From assembly GCF_003731765.1 (NCBI RefSeq), contig NZ_MOAL01000004.1, positions 2,542,001 through 2,606,000 on the forward strand: DNA of 64,000 bases, read 5' to 3'. The notes under the pieces are model-generated. The model saw nothing but the letters and a program-made list of their open reading frames with translations, was not told the DNA's origin and searched no databases. A program made the translations under genes and the position numbers. Source of the DNA: Pseudomonas chlororaphis. Its GTDB lineage: Bacteria; Pseudomonadota; Gammaproteobacteria; Pseudomonadales; Pseudomonadaceae. This document shows positions 9,538 to 17,813 of this stretch, piece after piece; within the stretch, counting starts at the first letter, position 1, and every line of letters begins with the position of its first letter.

Positions 9538-10410
9538 ATGTCCCTGATCCATCGACGCAGCCAAGCCATCCAGACCCTGATCAACGAAGTGCGCGCCACC
9601 AAGCGCGAAGAGCAGCCTGAAAGCCCGGCCTTTATCGCGCGCATTCGCCAGGCCCTGGACACCTTGAGCCAGCAACGCGAGCTGTTCCCCATTGCCAGCT
9701 TCCCGATCAAGCTCGATACCCACGCCGGGCTCTATCGCCTGGGGGAAGACAGCGACCTGCAAAACGCGCTGTACATCACCGGCGGCATCTACGGCAAAAC
9801 CCAGACCCAGCCGCACACCCACCCGGCATGGGTGGCGATGGGCGCGGTCAAGGGCCTGGAGCGCAACCGCATTTACCAGCGCACCGACGACGCTTCGGTG
9901 GAGGGCCAGGGGCGCCTCGAACCGCTGCGCATCGACGATGTAGTACCGGGGCAAACGGCGTTTATCGGCAGTGGCCTGTTCCACACCCTGGAGGTGGAGG
10001 ACGACATCCAGACCCTGCACCTGCACCTCTACGACGCCGGCCTGGACGACGACGCCAACGCCAACCTGCCGGTCTTCGAGTCCGCGGGCAGCCCGAATTA
10101 CAAGAACACCCCGCCAGCCGGCCAACGCAAGGCCGTGGCCGGCGTGCACCCGGCCACCTTCGGCGAGTTCAGCGCGGCGCTGGCCAGCGGCCTGCCACTG
10201 CAAGTGATCAGCGTCGACCATCAAGACCCCTTGCTGGACAACCTGGCCAGCCCGCATCCGGTCAGACTGCAAGACTGGCCGGCCAGTATCGAGGGCCTGC
10301 AGGGGCACCCTGAAGTGCCGGTGGTGTTGCTGGGCGATGTGGCGGCCGTGGAGTTGGCGGCGCAACGCCTGGCACGCCTTGGCTACAGCTACTTCACCCA
10401 CCTGCGTTGA
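9538..10410 (+). CDS. Cupin (cysteine-dioxygenase-like) protein with C-terminal rhodanese-like domain
   Basis: 290 residues. Residues about 40-180 look like a cupin related to cysteine dioxygenase, with an HTH metal-ligand pair in QPHTHPAW and a further His in GLFHTLEVEDD. The last 75 residues resemble a rhodanese fold (PVVLLGDVAAVELAAQRLAR, ending LGYSYFTHLR). In a standard rhodanese the active-site Cys follows the strand (VVLYC); here that position is Gly, so sulfur transfer through a persulfide cysteine is unlikely. It starts 3 bp after the binding-protein gene. A metal-dependent oxygenase acting on a thiol or sulfur intermediate fits the context but is inference. Confidence 0.65.
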   Translation: MSLIHRRSQAIQTLINEVRATKREEQPESPAFIARIRQALDTLSQQRELFPIASFPIKLDTHAGLYRLGEDSDLQNALYITGGIYGKTQTQPHTHPAWVAMGAVKGLERNRIYQRTDDASVEGQGRLEPLRIDDVVPGQTAFIGSGLFHTLEVEDDIQTLHLHLYDAGLDDDANANLPVFESAGSPNYKNTPPAGQRKAVAGVHPATFGEFSAALASGLPLQVISVDHQDPLLDNLASPHPVRLQDWPASIEGLQGHPEVPVVLLGDVAAVELAAQRLARLGYSYFTHLR

Positions 10411-10417
10411 GGGCGTC

Positions 10418-12235
10418 ATGAGCGAATCGACCCTTGCGGTACAGCGCCCAGCGGCCGTGGTCTGCGCCCTGGAGCACCTGTTTTCCGGGCCCCAGGCCTG
10501 GGAGCAGGCCCGCGACCAATTGCAGTCGCGCTTGAAGGCCAGCCTGAGTCCGCTGGCATTGCCTGACACTGGGCCCGCGCTGCTGGTCTGGCTGGAGCGC
10601 CTGGATGAGTTGCAGCGGGAACTGGGGCGGCTGTCCACCTACGTCGGGGTGCAGGCGTTTGTCGACACCCGCAACACCCAAGTGCACACCCACGCCAGCC
10701 GCCTGCGGGAACTGACGGCAGGCATCGGCCTCCTGAACATTGCCCTGGTCAGCCACCTGGCCGCCCTGGAAGCCAGTACCTGGGACAGCTGGGAGCAGGC
10801 CACGCCAGGGCTCAAGGCCTACGGCGGCAAAGCCCGGCTGTACCGTGAGGGTCGCCCGCACTACCTGACGGCGGACACCGAACAAGCGCTGGCCGCCCTG
10901 GACTCGAGCCTGCAACTGCCGGTGCAGCTGTACCGACGAATCAAGGCCGGCGACCTGCGTTTCGAAGAGGTCATCGACCAGGCTGGCCAGCGACAGGCCT
11001 TCAGCCTGCCGCTGTTTGAAAAGCACTTCGAAACCAGTCCCGACCCGGTGCTGCGGGCCAGTGCCCAGCGCGTCTTCGCCAACACAGTCAAACCTCACCA
11101 GCATGGCTTTGCAGCGGCCTATGCCGGTGAAATCGGGCGCCAAGTGAGCCTGGCGCGTTTGCGCGGGTTCCCGCGGACCCTGGATTTTCTGTTCTGGCTG
11201 CAAGGAGTGCCCGGCACCTACTTCACGGCCCAGCGTGAGGTGTTCAACCTTGAGCTGGCACCGCTGATGCGCCGTTTTGTCGAGATCAAGCGGCGCCTTC
11301 TGGGGCTTGAGCGCCTGGCGTTTCACGACCTCAAGGCCTACCCGGCGCAACTCGCCGGCAGCGTATCCCTGGACCAGGCCCGCAACCTGATCGTGGCCGC
11401 CGGTGCCCGCCTGGGGCCGGAGTACGCTCAAGTGCTGCAGCGCGCCTTCGATGAAGGCTGGATCGAGTACGGCCAGCAGCCGAACAAGGCCGACAGCTCC
11501 GGCTGCGCCAGCTCATTGGGCCCCCACCCTTATGTGCTGATGACGTGGACCGGCACCCCGCGCGATTTGTTTCTACTGGCCCACGAACTGGGCCATGGGG
11601 TGCACTTCCATTGGTCACAGCAACATCAGTCGGCGCTGAACGCTGCGCCCCTGCGCTACTTCATCGAAGCCCCGTCCACCCTCAACGAGCTGCTGCTGGC
11701 CCAGCACCTGCTGGACACCGGTGACCCGCAACAACAACTGTCGGCGGTGTTCGAACTGCTCAACAGCTACTACCACAACTTCGTCACCCACTACCTTGAG
11801 TCGGAATTCCAGTACCGCGTCTATGACGCCGCGGACGACGGCGTACTGCCGGATGCCGCCAGCCTGCAACGCACCAAACTGGAGGTCTTGCGCAGTTTCT
11901 GGGGCGATGCCGTGGACATCGACGCCGACGCCGGCCTGACCTGGCTGCGCCAGCAGCATTACTACATGGGCCTTTACCCCTACACCTACGCGGCCGGGCA
12001 GAGCATCGCCAGCCTGGTGCTGCCACGCCTGGCCAGCGACCCGCACGCAGCCGGCCAGTGGTGCCAACTGCTGCAACAAGGCAGCAGCGTATCGGCACCC
12101 ACCCTGCTGCACAGCCTGGGCCTGGACATGGGCCAGCCCGACAGCTTCCGCGAGGTGCTGCGCATCATCGATCACTGGGTCGGGCTGTTCGAACAGCTGG
12201 CCTCCCCCCTGCTCAACGTCAAGGAACCCGCATGA
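10418..12235 (+). CDS. M3 family metallopeptidase (oligoendopeptidase F-like)
   Basis: 605 residues from ATG 10418; the open frame continues upstream but that part is the shadow of the previous gene. The zinc site is complete: HELGH in FLLAHELGHGVHFHW, and the third ligand Glu in APSTLNELLLAQ about 25 residues later. The helical N-terminal region and overall length match M3B oligoendopeptidases, which cleave short peptides in the cytoplasm. No signal peptide is seen. A peptidase inside an import and monooxygenase operon suggests that the imported compound contains a peptide or amide bond, or that the product is peptide-linked. It overlaps the next gene by ATGA. Confidence 0.88.
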   Translation: MSESTLAVQRPAAVVCALEHLFSGPQAWEQARDQLQSRLKASLSPLALPDTGPALLVWLERLDELQRELGRLSTYVGVQAFVDTRNTQVHTHASRLRELTAGIGLLNIALVSHLAALEASTWDSWEQATPGLKAYGGKARLYREGRPHYLTADTEQALAALDSSLQLPVQLYRRIKAGDLRFEEVIDQAGQRQAFSLPLFEKHFETSPDPVLRASAQRVFANTVKPHQHGFAAAYAGEIGRQVSLARLRGFPRTLDFLFWLQGVPGTYFTAQREVFNLELAPLMRRFVEIKRRLLGLERLAFHDLKAYPAQLAGSVSLDQARNLIVAAGARLGPEYAQVLQRAFDEGWIEYGQQPNKADSSGCASSLGPHPYVLMTWTGTPRDLFLLAHELGHGVHFHWSQQHQSALNAAPLRYFIEAPSTLNELLLAQHLLDTGDPQQQLSAVFELLNSYYHNFVTHYLESEFQYRVYDAADDGVLPDAASLQRTKLEVLRSFWGDAVDIDADAGLTWLRQQHYYMGLYPYTYAAGQSIASLVLPRLASDPHAAGQWCQLLQQGSSVSAPTLLHSLGLDMGQPDSFREVLRIIDHWVGLFEQLASPLLNVKEPA

Positions 12236-13311
12236 CTCACTCTCCCGCCGCCCCCATCACCCACATCGCCAGCGGCTGCTCGTCGCTGTGGTACAGCCGC
12301 TGCCCGGTGCCGACCACCTCCGGAATTGCCCAGCATTACCGCTGGCTGCACCGTGCGTTCGCCGAACACGGCATCACCCTGGAGTCGGTGCGCGCGTCCA
12401 GCGAAGCCAGCGTGCGCGAAGCCCACTACAACCACAGCCATGACAACCTGTTCCGCGAGGGGGGCAACGTACCGCCGATCTGGGCCCGTGCCAGCGGCCA
12501 AGACACCGTCGTGGTGGGCATTACCTGGGTCGACGAGCGCCAGGTGCTGCTGGTGCGCGAGGACAGCCCGCTGCGGGTGCCGGCGGACCTGCGCGGTCAG
12601 CGCCTGGGGTTGCCACGCCACCAGACACGCAATGTCGACATCGCCCGCACCGCCCATTTGCGGGGCCTGCTGACGGCCCTGGAACTGGCCGAGGTGAGCC
12701 GCGACGAGGTGACCTTCGTCGATATCGACGGCGGTGAGTTCGACCTGCGTGAAACCGGCCAGGCGTCGCCCGGCGACGACCGCAGCGCCCTGTTGCGGGC
12801 CCTGCTCAACGGCGATGTGGCGGCCATCTACGCCAAGGGCGCCAACAGCGTGCAACTGGCCGAACAGCATGGCCTGCGCGCCCTGCTCGACATCAATCAA
12901 CACCCAGACCCGCTGGTGCGGGTCAACGCTGGTACACCACGCCCGATCACCGTCAACCGCAGCCTGGTGGAGCAGGCACCGGAACTGGTGGCACGCTACT
13001 TGGCCGTGCTGATCGCCACCGCTGACTGGGCACGGCAACACCCCGACGCCGCCGTCACCGCCCTCGCCGCTGAAACCCAATCCACACCCGCCGCCATCTG
13101 GCAGGGCTATGGCGAGCACTTCCATCACCACCTGCGCCCTGGGCTCAGCACGCCCTACCTCCAGGGGCTGGAAGCGCAAAAAACCTTCCTCCTGCGCGAG
13201 GGATTCCTGCCGGCCGACTTTGAGTTTGCCAGCTGGATCGACCCGGCCCCGTTACAGGCCGCCGAGGCCCTTGTGGTGGAGTTGTCTGGGCTGTTCGAAG
13301 ACCCGCAATGA
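12232..13311 (+). CDS. DszB-like sulfinate desulfinase homologue
   Basis: 359 residues (DszB is 365) with a periplasmic-binding-protein fold of the SsuA/TauA superfamily but no signal peptide, so it should be cytoplasmic. From memory of Rhodococcus DszB, the catalytic residues Cys27, His60 and Arg70 match Cys24 (YSRCPVP), His65 and Arg75. The stretch HYNHSHDNLFREGGNVPP aligns without gaps to the DszB active-site segment, including the GG pair. VLLVREDSPLRVPADLRGQRLG also matches. DszB hydrolyses an aryl sulfinate to release sulfite. The DszA-type monooxygenase five genes' span upstream supports a C-S cleavage role. Automated annotation would probably call it a sulfonate ABC binding protein. 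Coupled by ATGA on both sides. Confidence 0.75.
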   Translation: MTHSPAAPITHIASGCSSLWYSRCPVPTTSGIAQHYRWLHRAFAEHGITLESVRASSEASVREAHYNHSHDNLFREGGNVPPIWARASGQDTVVVGITWVDERQVLLVREDSPLRVPADLRGQRLGLPRHQTRNVDIARTAHLRGLLTALELAEVSRDEVTFVDIDGGEFDLRETGQASPGDDRSALLRALLNGDVAAIYAKGANSVQLAEQHGLRALLDINQHPDPLVRVNAGTPRPITVNRSLVEQAPELVARYLAVLIATADWARQHPDAAVTALAAETQSTPAAIWQGYGEHFHHHLRPGLSTPYLQGLEAQKTFLLREGFLPADFEFASWIDPAPLQAAEALVVELSGLFEDPQ

Positions 13312-14474
13312 CCCCGCCGGCCCGTGGGTTCCTGCGGCACTTCCTGCTGCTTGCCGTGGTCAGTGGCTCGACCCTGGGCATGGCGAAAATCGTTACCACC
13401 CTGTACGCCCTGGAGTTGGGCGCCAACACGGCACAAATCGGCCTGATCAGTGCCATGGAGTCCTTGGGCATGGTGTTCCTGACCTTGCCCGCCGGCTTTC
13501 TGATCGCCCGCTTCGGCTCGCGACGGGTGTACCTGCTGGCGAGCCTGGGGCCGGCTCTGTTTAACCTGGCGATCCTGCTGGTGCCCGGCTGGGGGTGGCT
13601 GGCGGCCATGCGCTTGTTGGTAGGGACCTGCGTGCCGTTTCGGGTGGTGGCCATGAACACCTTGTTCCTTCAGCAACTGCCGAGTTTGGGCTTGAAACGG
13701 GCGGGCTGGTTTCGCGGTTCGGTGATGATCGGCCTGGGCCTGCTCGGCCCCTGGCTGGGCGCACTGCTGTACGGCGCGGCGGGTTTTGCCTGGGCCTTCG
13801 GGGTGATTGCCCTGTGTTTTACCGGCATGGCGCTGTATGGGTTGGGCTTCTGGCAGGAAAGCCACGTCGCCCCCGCCAGCGGCGGCCTGGGCGAGCAACT
13901 GCGCGGCCTGCTGGGTCAGCGCAGCTTGACCGACAGCTGCCTGATCGAGTGCGCCAGCAGCGCCACCAGCAGTGTGTTCGCGACCTTTGTCCTGGTGCTG
14001 TGCATCGAAGAACTGCACTGGCCGCAGTACCAAGCGGTGGCCCTGGTATCGGCCCAGGGCGTGGTGTCGGTGCTGGCCCTGTTCGGGCTGGGGTCGCTGA
14101 TCAGTCGATGGGGGTATCGACGGGTTTACCCCGCCGCCCTGGTGATCGCCTTGCTGGCGCTCGGGCTCTTGGGCTGGGCCCGGCAATTCGCCGTGCTGTT
14201 GCTGGCAGCCCTGCTGCTGAGCCTGGCCAGCGCTGCCATCCACCTGGCCAATGTGGCGCGCTTGACACGGCTGCAACCGGACAAAAGTCGCCTGTCGGGT
14301 CTGTTCAACCTCGCCCAGACCCTGGGCATGCTACTGGGTGCCGTGCTCGCTGGGCTACTCAGTCACTTGGTCGGCCTGCAACTGTTGTTCCCGCTTTGGG
14401 GGCTCGTGCTCATCGCGGGTACCGTCGGCCTGGCCGGCATACGGATCACCCGCGAGGGACAATCGAGGCGCTAA
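13308..14474 (+). CDS. MFS transporter closing the putative desulfurization operon
   Basis: 388 residues with about 12 hydrophobic segments and a motif-A-like loop (GFLIARFGSRRVYLLA). It belongs to the major facilitator superfamily in the inner membrane. It overlaps the DszB-like gene by ATGA and is followed at once by a strong terminator, so it ends the transcript. Since an ABC importer is already present, this carrier may export the desulfurized skeleton or another product; direction and substrate are inference. Confidence 0.85.
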   Translation: MTPPARGFLRHFLLLAVVSGSTLGMAKIVTTLYALELGANTAQIGLISAMESLGMVFLTLPAGFLIARFGSRRVYLLASLGPALFNLAILLVPGWGWLAAMRLLVGTCVPFRVVAMNTLFLQQLPSLGLKRAGWFRGSVMIGLGLLGPWLGALLYGAAGFAWAFGVIALCFTGMALYGLGFWQESHVAPASGGLGEQLRGLLGQRSLTDSCLIECASSATSSVFATFVLVLCIEELHWPQYQAVALVSAQGVVSVLALFGLGSLISRWGYRRVYPAALVIALLALGLLGWARQFAVLLLAALLLSLASAAIHLANVARLTRLQPDKSRLSGLFNLAQTLGMLLGAVLAGLLSHLVGLQLLFPLWGLVLIAGTVGLAGIRITREGQSRR

Positions 14475-14480
14475 AAGGTC

Positions 14481-14518
14481 GATGCAAAACGCCCCGGCTA
14501 ACCGGGGCGTTTTGCATC
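14481..14518. terminator. Bidirectional Rho-independent terminator
   Basis: A perfect 17-bp inverted repeat (GATGCAAAACGCCCCGG) with a CTAA loop sits between the convergent MFS gene (ends 14474) and the TIM-barrel gene (ends 14524). The stem carries an A/T tract on each arm, so it can act in both directions. Confidence 0.9.
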
Positions 14519-14523
14519 AAGGC

Positions 14524-15393
14524 TCACTCGAGTTTTCTGTCTCGTCCCTCACGCTGCAGCTCTCGTTGCAGGTTGAGTTTGGAGGCGCGGATGATCGCCG
14601 CCGGGTCCTTGGGCAAGTCGTGCTCGACGATGTACAGAGGTCTGGCCTCCTCTTGCGCTACCGCGACGATTTCACCCCAAGCCAGCAGGCCCTCGCCCAG
14701 GGGCGCGAAGTTGCGTTCATCGTCGCGTACCCCGATACCGGCGTTGTCTTTGGCGTGCAGGGCAAACAGCCGATCCGGGTAGCGCTTGATCAACCGGACC
14801 GGGTCTTGCCCACCGCGTGACACCCAGGCCGCGTCTATCTCCAGCGCCAGATTATTGGGCCGGGTGGCATCCACCAGCCATTCGAGCCCCGTCTTGCCCT
14901 GGTATTTTTTCATCTCGAAATCATGGTTGTGATACGCCAGCCGCATCCCCTCCTTGCGCAAGCGGGCACCCAAAGCATTCAGCTCTTCGCCCAGCTTTTG
15001 CCAGCCCCTGGCATTGGTGGGCCGATCCGCGGGCTGCAGGTAAGGCACCACCAGCACCTTGTTGCCCACCGCACGGTTGAAGGCGATGGTTTCAGGCAAC
15101 TGGCGACGCAGGGCCTCCAGTTGCACATGGGCAGAGGTCACGGCCAGGTTGTATTTTTTCAGCAGCCGGTTGAGTTCATCCCGGCTGACACCCTGGTCAC
15201 CGACCAACTCGACCGCGGAAAACCCGGCGCTCTGTGCCAGGAAAAACTGCTGCTCCAGGGTGCCGACATTGCGCAGGGTGTACATCTGCAAGGCGATTTG
15301 TCGATCGACGGCGGGGGCCGCCAGCAGCGCTGTGCCATTCAGTACGCAGCCAGCGACGAGGGTGGCCAATGCCATTTTTTGCAGTAAACGCAT
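14524..15393 (-). CDS. Exported sugar phosphate isomerase/epimerase-like TIM-barrel protein
   Basis: 289 residues from ATG 15393, which follows an AAGGAA ribosome site; the longer frame to 15543 overlaps the upstream gene and is not needed. The N-terminus is an export signal (MRLLQKMALATLVAGCVLNG). VAGC could be a lipobox, or cleavage could occur later at LLAAPA. The rest is a xylose-isomerase-like TIM barrel, with acidic and His residues in FSAVELVGDQGV, LAYHNHDFEMKK and LALEIDAAWV. Members isomerise, epimerise or eliminate sugars and keto-sugars using a divalent metal. It is the last gene of the LacI-controlled operon. A periplasmic location suggests action on a glycoside before uptake. Confidence 0.8.
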   Translation of the reverse strand: MRLLQKMALATLVAGCVLNGTALLAAPAVDRQIALQMYTLRNVGTLEQQFFLAQSAGFSAVELVGDQGVSRDELNRLLKKYNLAVTSAHVQLEALRRQLPETIAFNRAVGNKVLVVPYLQPADRPTNARGWQKLGEELNALGARLRKEGMRLAYHNHDFEMKKYQGKTGLEWLVDATRPNNLALEIDAAWVSRGGQDPVRLIKRYPDRLFALHAKDNAGIGVRDDERNFAPLGEGLLAWGEIVAVAQEEARPLYIVEHDLPKDPAAIIRASKLNLQRELQREGRDRKLE

Positions 15394-15431
15394 CGCAATT
15401 TCCTTATTTGTTATTATGAATTCGTAGCGAC

Positions 15432-16667
15432 TCAAGCCTTGGCGGGGGCCGGGTCCACCGCTCGCGCATCGCGGAAGGCAAACAGGAACACCAGCACCAC
15501 GCCCAAGGAAAAACACGCCGGGAACAACCAGATGCTCTGCCACTGATGGCCCGCCGGGGTGGCGTAGTAGTCAGAGACATGGCCCGCGACCCAGAAGCCG
15601 ATCAGCATGCCAAAACCGTAGGTGGCCAGGGTGATCAGGCCTTGGGCCGAGCTTCTGAAGCGCTCGGGGGTTTTCGCGTCGGTGTAGATCTGCCCAGAGA
15701 CAAAGAAAAAGTCGTAGCAGATGCCGTGCAAGGCAATGCCGGTGAACAGCATAAAGGCCAGGTCGGCGTTATTGCCGTAAGCGAACAGCACGTAGCGCAA
15801 GGCCCAGGCCAGCATGCCCATGAGTAATGCGATCTTGATGCCGAAGCGGTGAATGAACAGGGGCAGCAGGAGCATGAACAGGACTTCGGAGACCTGCCCG
15901 ATGGCCATCTTCGCCGTGGGATTGGTCACGCCGATTTCCGCGAGGAACGGATTGGCATTCTGGTAATAGAACGCCAGCGGAATGCAGATCAGGATCGAGG
16001 CTATGAAGAACACCAGGTAGCTGCGGTCTTTCAGCAGGCCCAGGGCATCCAGACCGAGCATCTGCTTGAGGCCGCTGCGGCGGGTCTCGGTCTTCAGCGG
16101 TGCGGTGCTCGGCAGGGTAAAGCTGTACAGGCCCAGCACCAGGGACGCCAGCGCCGCCATCAGGAAGGTGTTGCGCAGGCCGCCGCTGGCAATGGCGTCT
16201 TTCGAGTCCCAGGCGAAGACAAAACTGATCACCACACCGGCGACGATCCAGCCCACGGTGCCCCACACCCGAATACGCGAGAACTCCAGCGCTGGGTCGC
16301 GCATCTGCCGAAAGGCCACAGAGTTGACCAGTGCCAACGTCGGCATATAGATCATCATGTAGGCCAGCACGTAGGGATAGAACGCGCCGAAGTCCGGCGC
16401 CCGGTACAGCTGATAGAGCAACACCGCCCCCACCAGGTGCAGCACCGCCAGGATGCGTTCGGCATTGAAGAAACGGTCAGCGATCAGCCCGATCACGAAT
16501 GGGGCAATGATCGCGCCCCAGGACTGGGTCGAGAACGCCATGCCAATCTGGCCGCCGCTGGCGCCCAACTGGCTGGACAGAAAAGTGCCCAGGGTGACGA
16601 ACCAGCCACCCCAGATAAAGAACTGCAGAAACATCATGGCGCTCAAGCGCGCAGTTATCCACGTCAT
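15432..16667 (-). CDS. MFS sugar/nucleoside:H+ symporter (NHS/NupG-like)
   Basis: About 411 residues with 12 predicted membrane helices. Family landmarks are FLQFFIWGGWFVTLGTFL at the N-terminus, FSRIRVWGTVGWIVAGVV after helix 4 and HGICYDFFFVSGQIY in the second half. All are typical of the nucleoside:H+ symporter family (NupG, XapB, YegT). In operons with Gfo/Idh dehydrogenases and TIM-barrel isomerases, members often carry sugars or sugar derivatives, so the substrate here is more likely a sugar or glycoside than a nucleoside. ATG 16667 is taken as start; GTG 16676 is an alternative. The next gene begins 38 bp downstream. Confidence 0.85.
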   Translation of the reverse strand: MTWITARLSAMMFLQFFIWGGWFVTLGTFLSSQLGASGGQIGMAFSTQSWGAIIAPFVIGLIADRFFNAERILAVLHLVGAVLLYQLYRAPDFGAFYPYVLAYMMIYMPTLALVNSVAFRQMRDPALEFSRIRVWGTVGWIVAGVVISFVFAWDSKDAIASGGLRNTFLMAALASLVLGLYSFTLPSTAPLKTETRRSGLKQMLGLDALGLLKDRSYLVFFIASILICIPLAFYYQNANPFLAEIGVTNPTAKMAIGQVSEVLFMLLLPLFIHRFGIKIALLMGMLAWALRYVLFAYGNNADLAFMLFTGIALHGICYDFFFVSGQIYTDAKTPERFRSSAQGLITLATYGFGMLIGFWVAGHVSDYYATPAGHQWQSIWLFPACFSLGVVLVFLFAFRDARAVDPAPAKA

Positions 16668-16709
16668 AACAGTCACCGTCTTATTGTTATTGAAAGAAAC
16701 TGGTGAAAC

Positions 16710-17813
16710 TCAGGCGTCAGGCAAGCCCAACAAACGCCTGTTGGAAGCCGCATCGCTGGCCACGCTGACAAAATCGTCAAAGGCCTTTTGGCTCCGAGTA
16801 ATCATGTGGTCGCGGATGAACCCCGCGCCTTCGGCAGCGCCTTGGGCGGAGTCTTTCAGGCAGCACTCCCACTCCAGCACGGCCCAGCCGGTGAAGCCGT
16901 ATTGGGTCAGCTTGCTGAAGATCGATTTGAAATCGATCTGGCCGTCACCCAGCGAGCGGAAGCGTCCAGGGCGCTCGACCCAACCCTGGTAACCGCCATA
17001 GACACCGGAGCGCGCATCGGGACGGAACTCCGCATCCTTGACGTGGAACATGCGGATGCGTGAGTGATAACGGTCGATAAAGCCCAGGTAATCCATTTGC
17101 TGCAGCAGCAGATGGCTGGGGTCATAGAGGATCGCCGCACGGGGGTGGTGATCGACGGCGTCGAGGAAACGCTCGAACGAGGCGCCGTCGTGCAGGTCTT
17201 CCCCAGGGTGGATTTCGTAGCACAGGTCGACACCGGCCTGATCAAAACAGTCGAGGATCGGCAGCCAGCGCTTGGCCAGTTCGGCAAAACCTTGCTCCAC
17301 CAAACCGGCAGGGCGCTGCGGCCAGGGGTACATGTAGGGCCACAACAAAGCCCCGGAAAAGGTCGCGTGGGCGGTCAGGCCCAGACGCTGGCTGGCCCGC
17401 GCCGCCAGCTTCAATTGCTCGATCGCCCACTCGGTGCGTGCCTGGGGCTGGCCACGCAAATGAGCGGGCGCAAAGTCATCGAACAGCGCATCGAACGCCG
17501 GGTGCACGGCCACCAACTGCCCTTGCAGGTGGGTGGACAGTTCGCTGATTTCAACCCCGGCGCTGGCGCACACGGCCTTCAGTTCATCGCAATAGCTCTG
17601 GCTTTCGGCGGCGCGTTCAAGGTCGATGTAGCGCGTGCCCAGGGTCGGCAATTGAATGGCTGTGTAACCCTGGGACGCTGCCCATTGAGCGATATTGGCC
17701 AGAGTGTCGAACGGCGCTTCATCGGCGATGAACTGCGCCAGGAATATCCCGGGGCCACGCAGGCCTTGAGGGGCCAGGGCGTTTGGGGTCTCGGCAGGCG
17801 TCTGCGGTTTCAT
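16710..17813 (-). CDS. Sugar phosphate isomerase/epimerase (cytoplasmic TIM barrel)
   Basis: 367 residues from ATG 17813, which lies within ATGA at the end of the Gfo/Idh gene and has GGAG 9 nt upstream. It has a xylose-isomerase-like TIM barrel, with metal-site candidates in VDLCYEIHPGEDLHDG, AAILYDPSHLLLQQ, MFHVKDAEFRPD and TGWAVLEWECC. The phrase HPGEDLHDGASFERFLDAV matches the IolE/IolI/3-keto-sugar isomerase class. No signal peptide. Together with the dehydrogenase it probably handles a keto-sugar intermediate in the cytoplasm. The exact reaction is not readable. Confidence 0.85.
   Translation of the reverse strand: MKPQTPAETPNALAPQGLRGPGIFLAQFIADEAPFDTLANIAQWAASQGYTAIQLPTLGTRYIDLERAAESQSYCDELKAVCASAGVEISELSTHLQGQLVAVHPAFDALFDDFAPAHLRGQPQARTEWAIEQLKLAARASQRLGLTAHATFSGALLWPYMYPWPQRPAGLVEQGFAELAKRWLPILDCFDQAGVDLCYEIHPGEDLHDGASFERFLDAVDHHPRAAILYDPSHLLLQQMDYLGFIDRYHSRIRMFHVKDAEFRPDARSGVYGGYQGWVERPGRFRSLGDGQIDFKSIFSKLTQYGFTGWAVLEWECCLKDSAQGAAEGAGFIRDHMITRSQKAFDDFVSVASDAASNRRLLGLPDA

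Noticed and set aside
8716..10638. Long antisense open frame (640 codons) across the binding-protein, cupin and peptidase genes
   Set aside because: It spans three strongly supported rightward genes and has low-complexity, Ala/Val/Gly/His/Gln-rich composition typical of GC-rich shadow frames.
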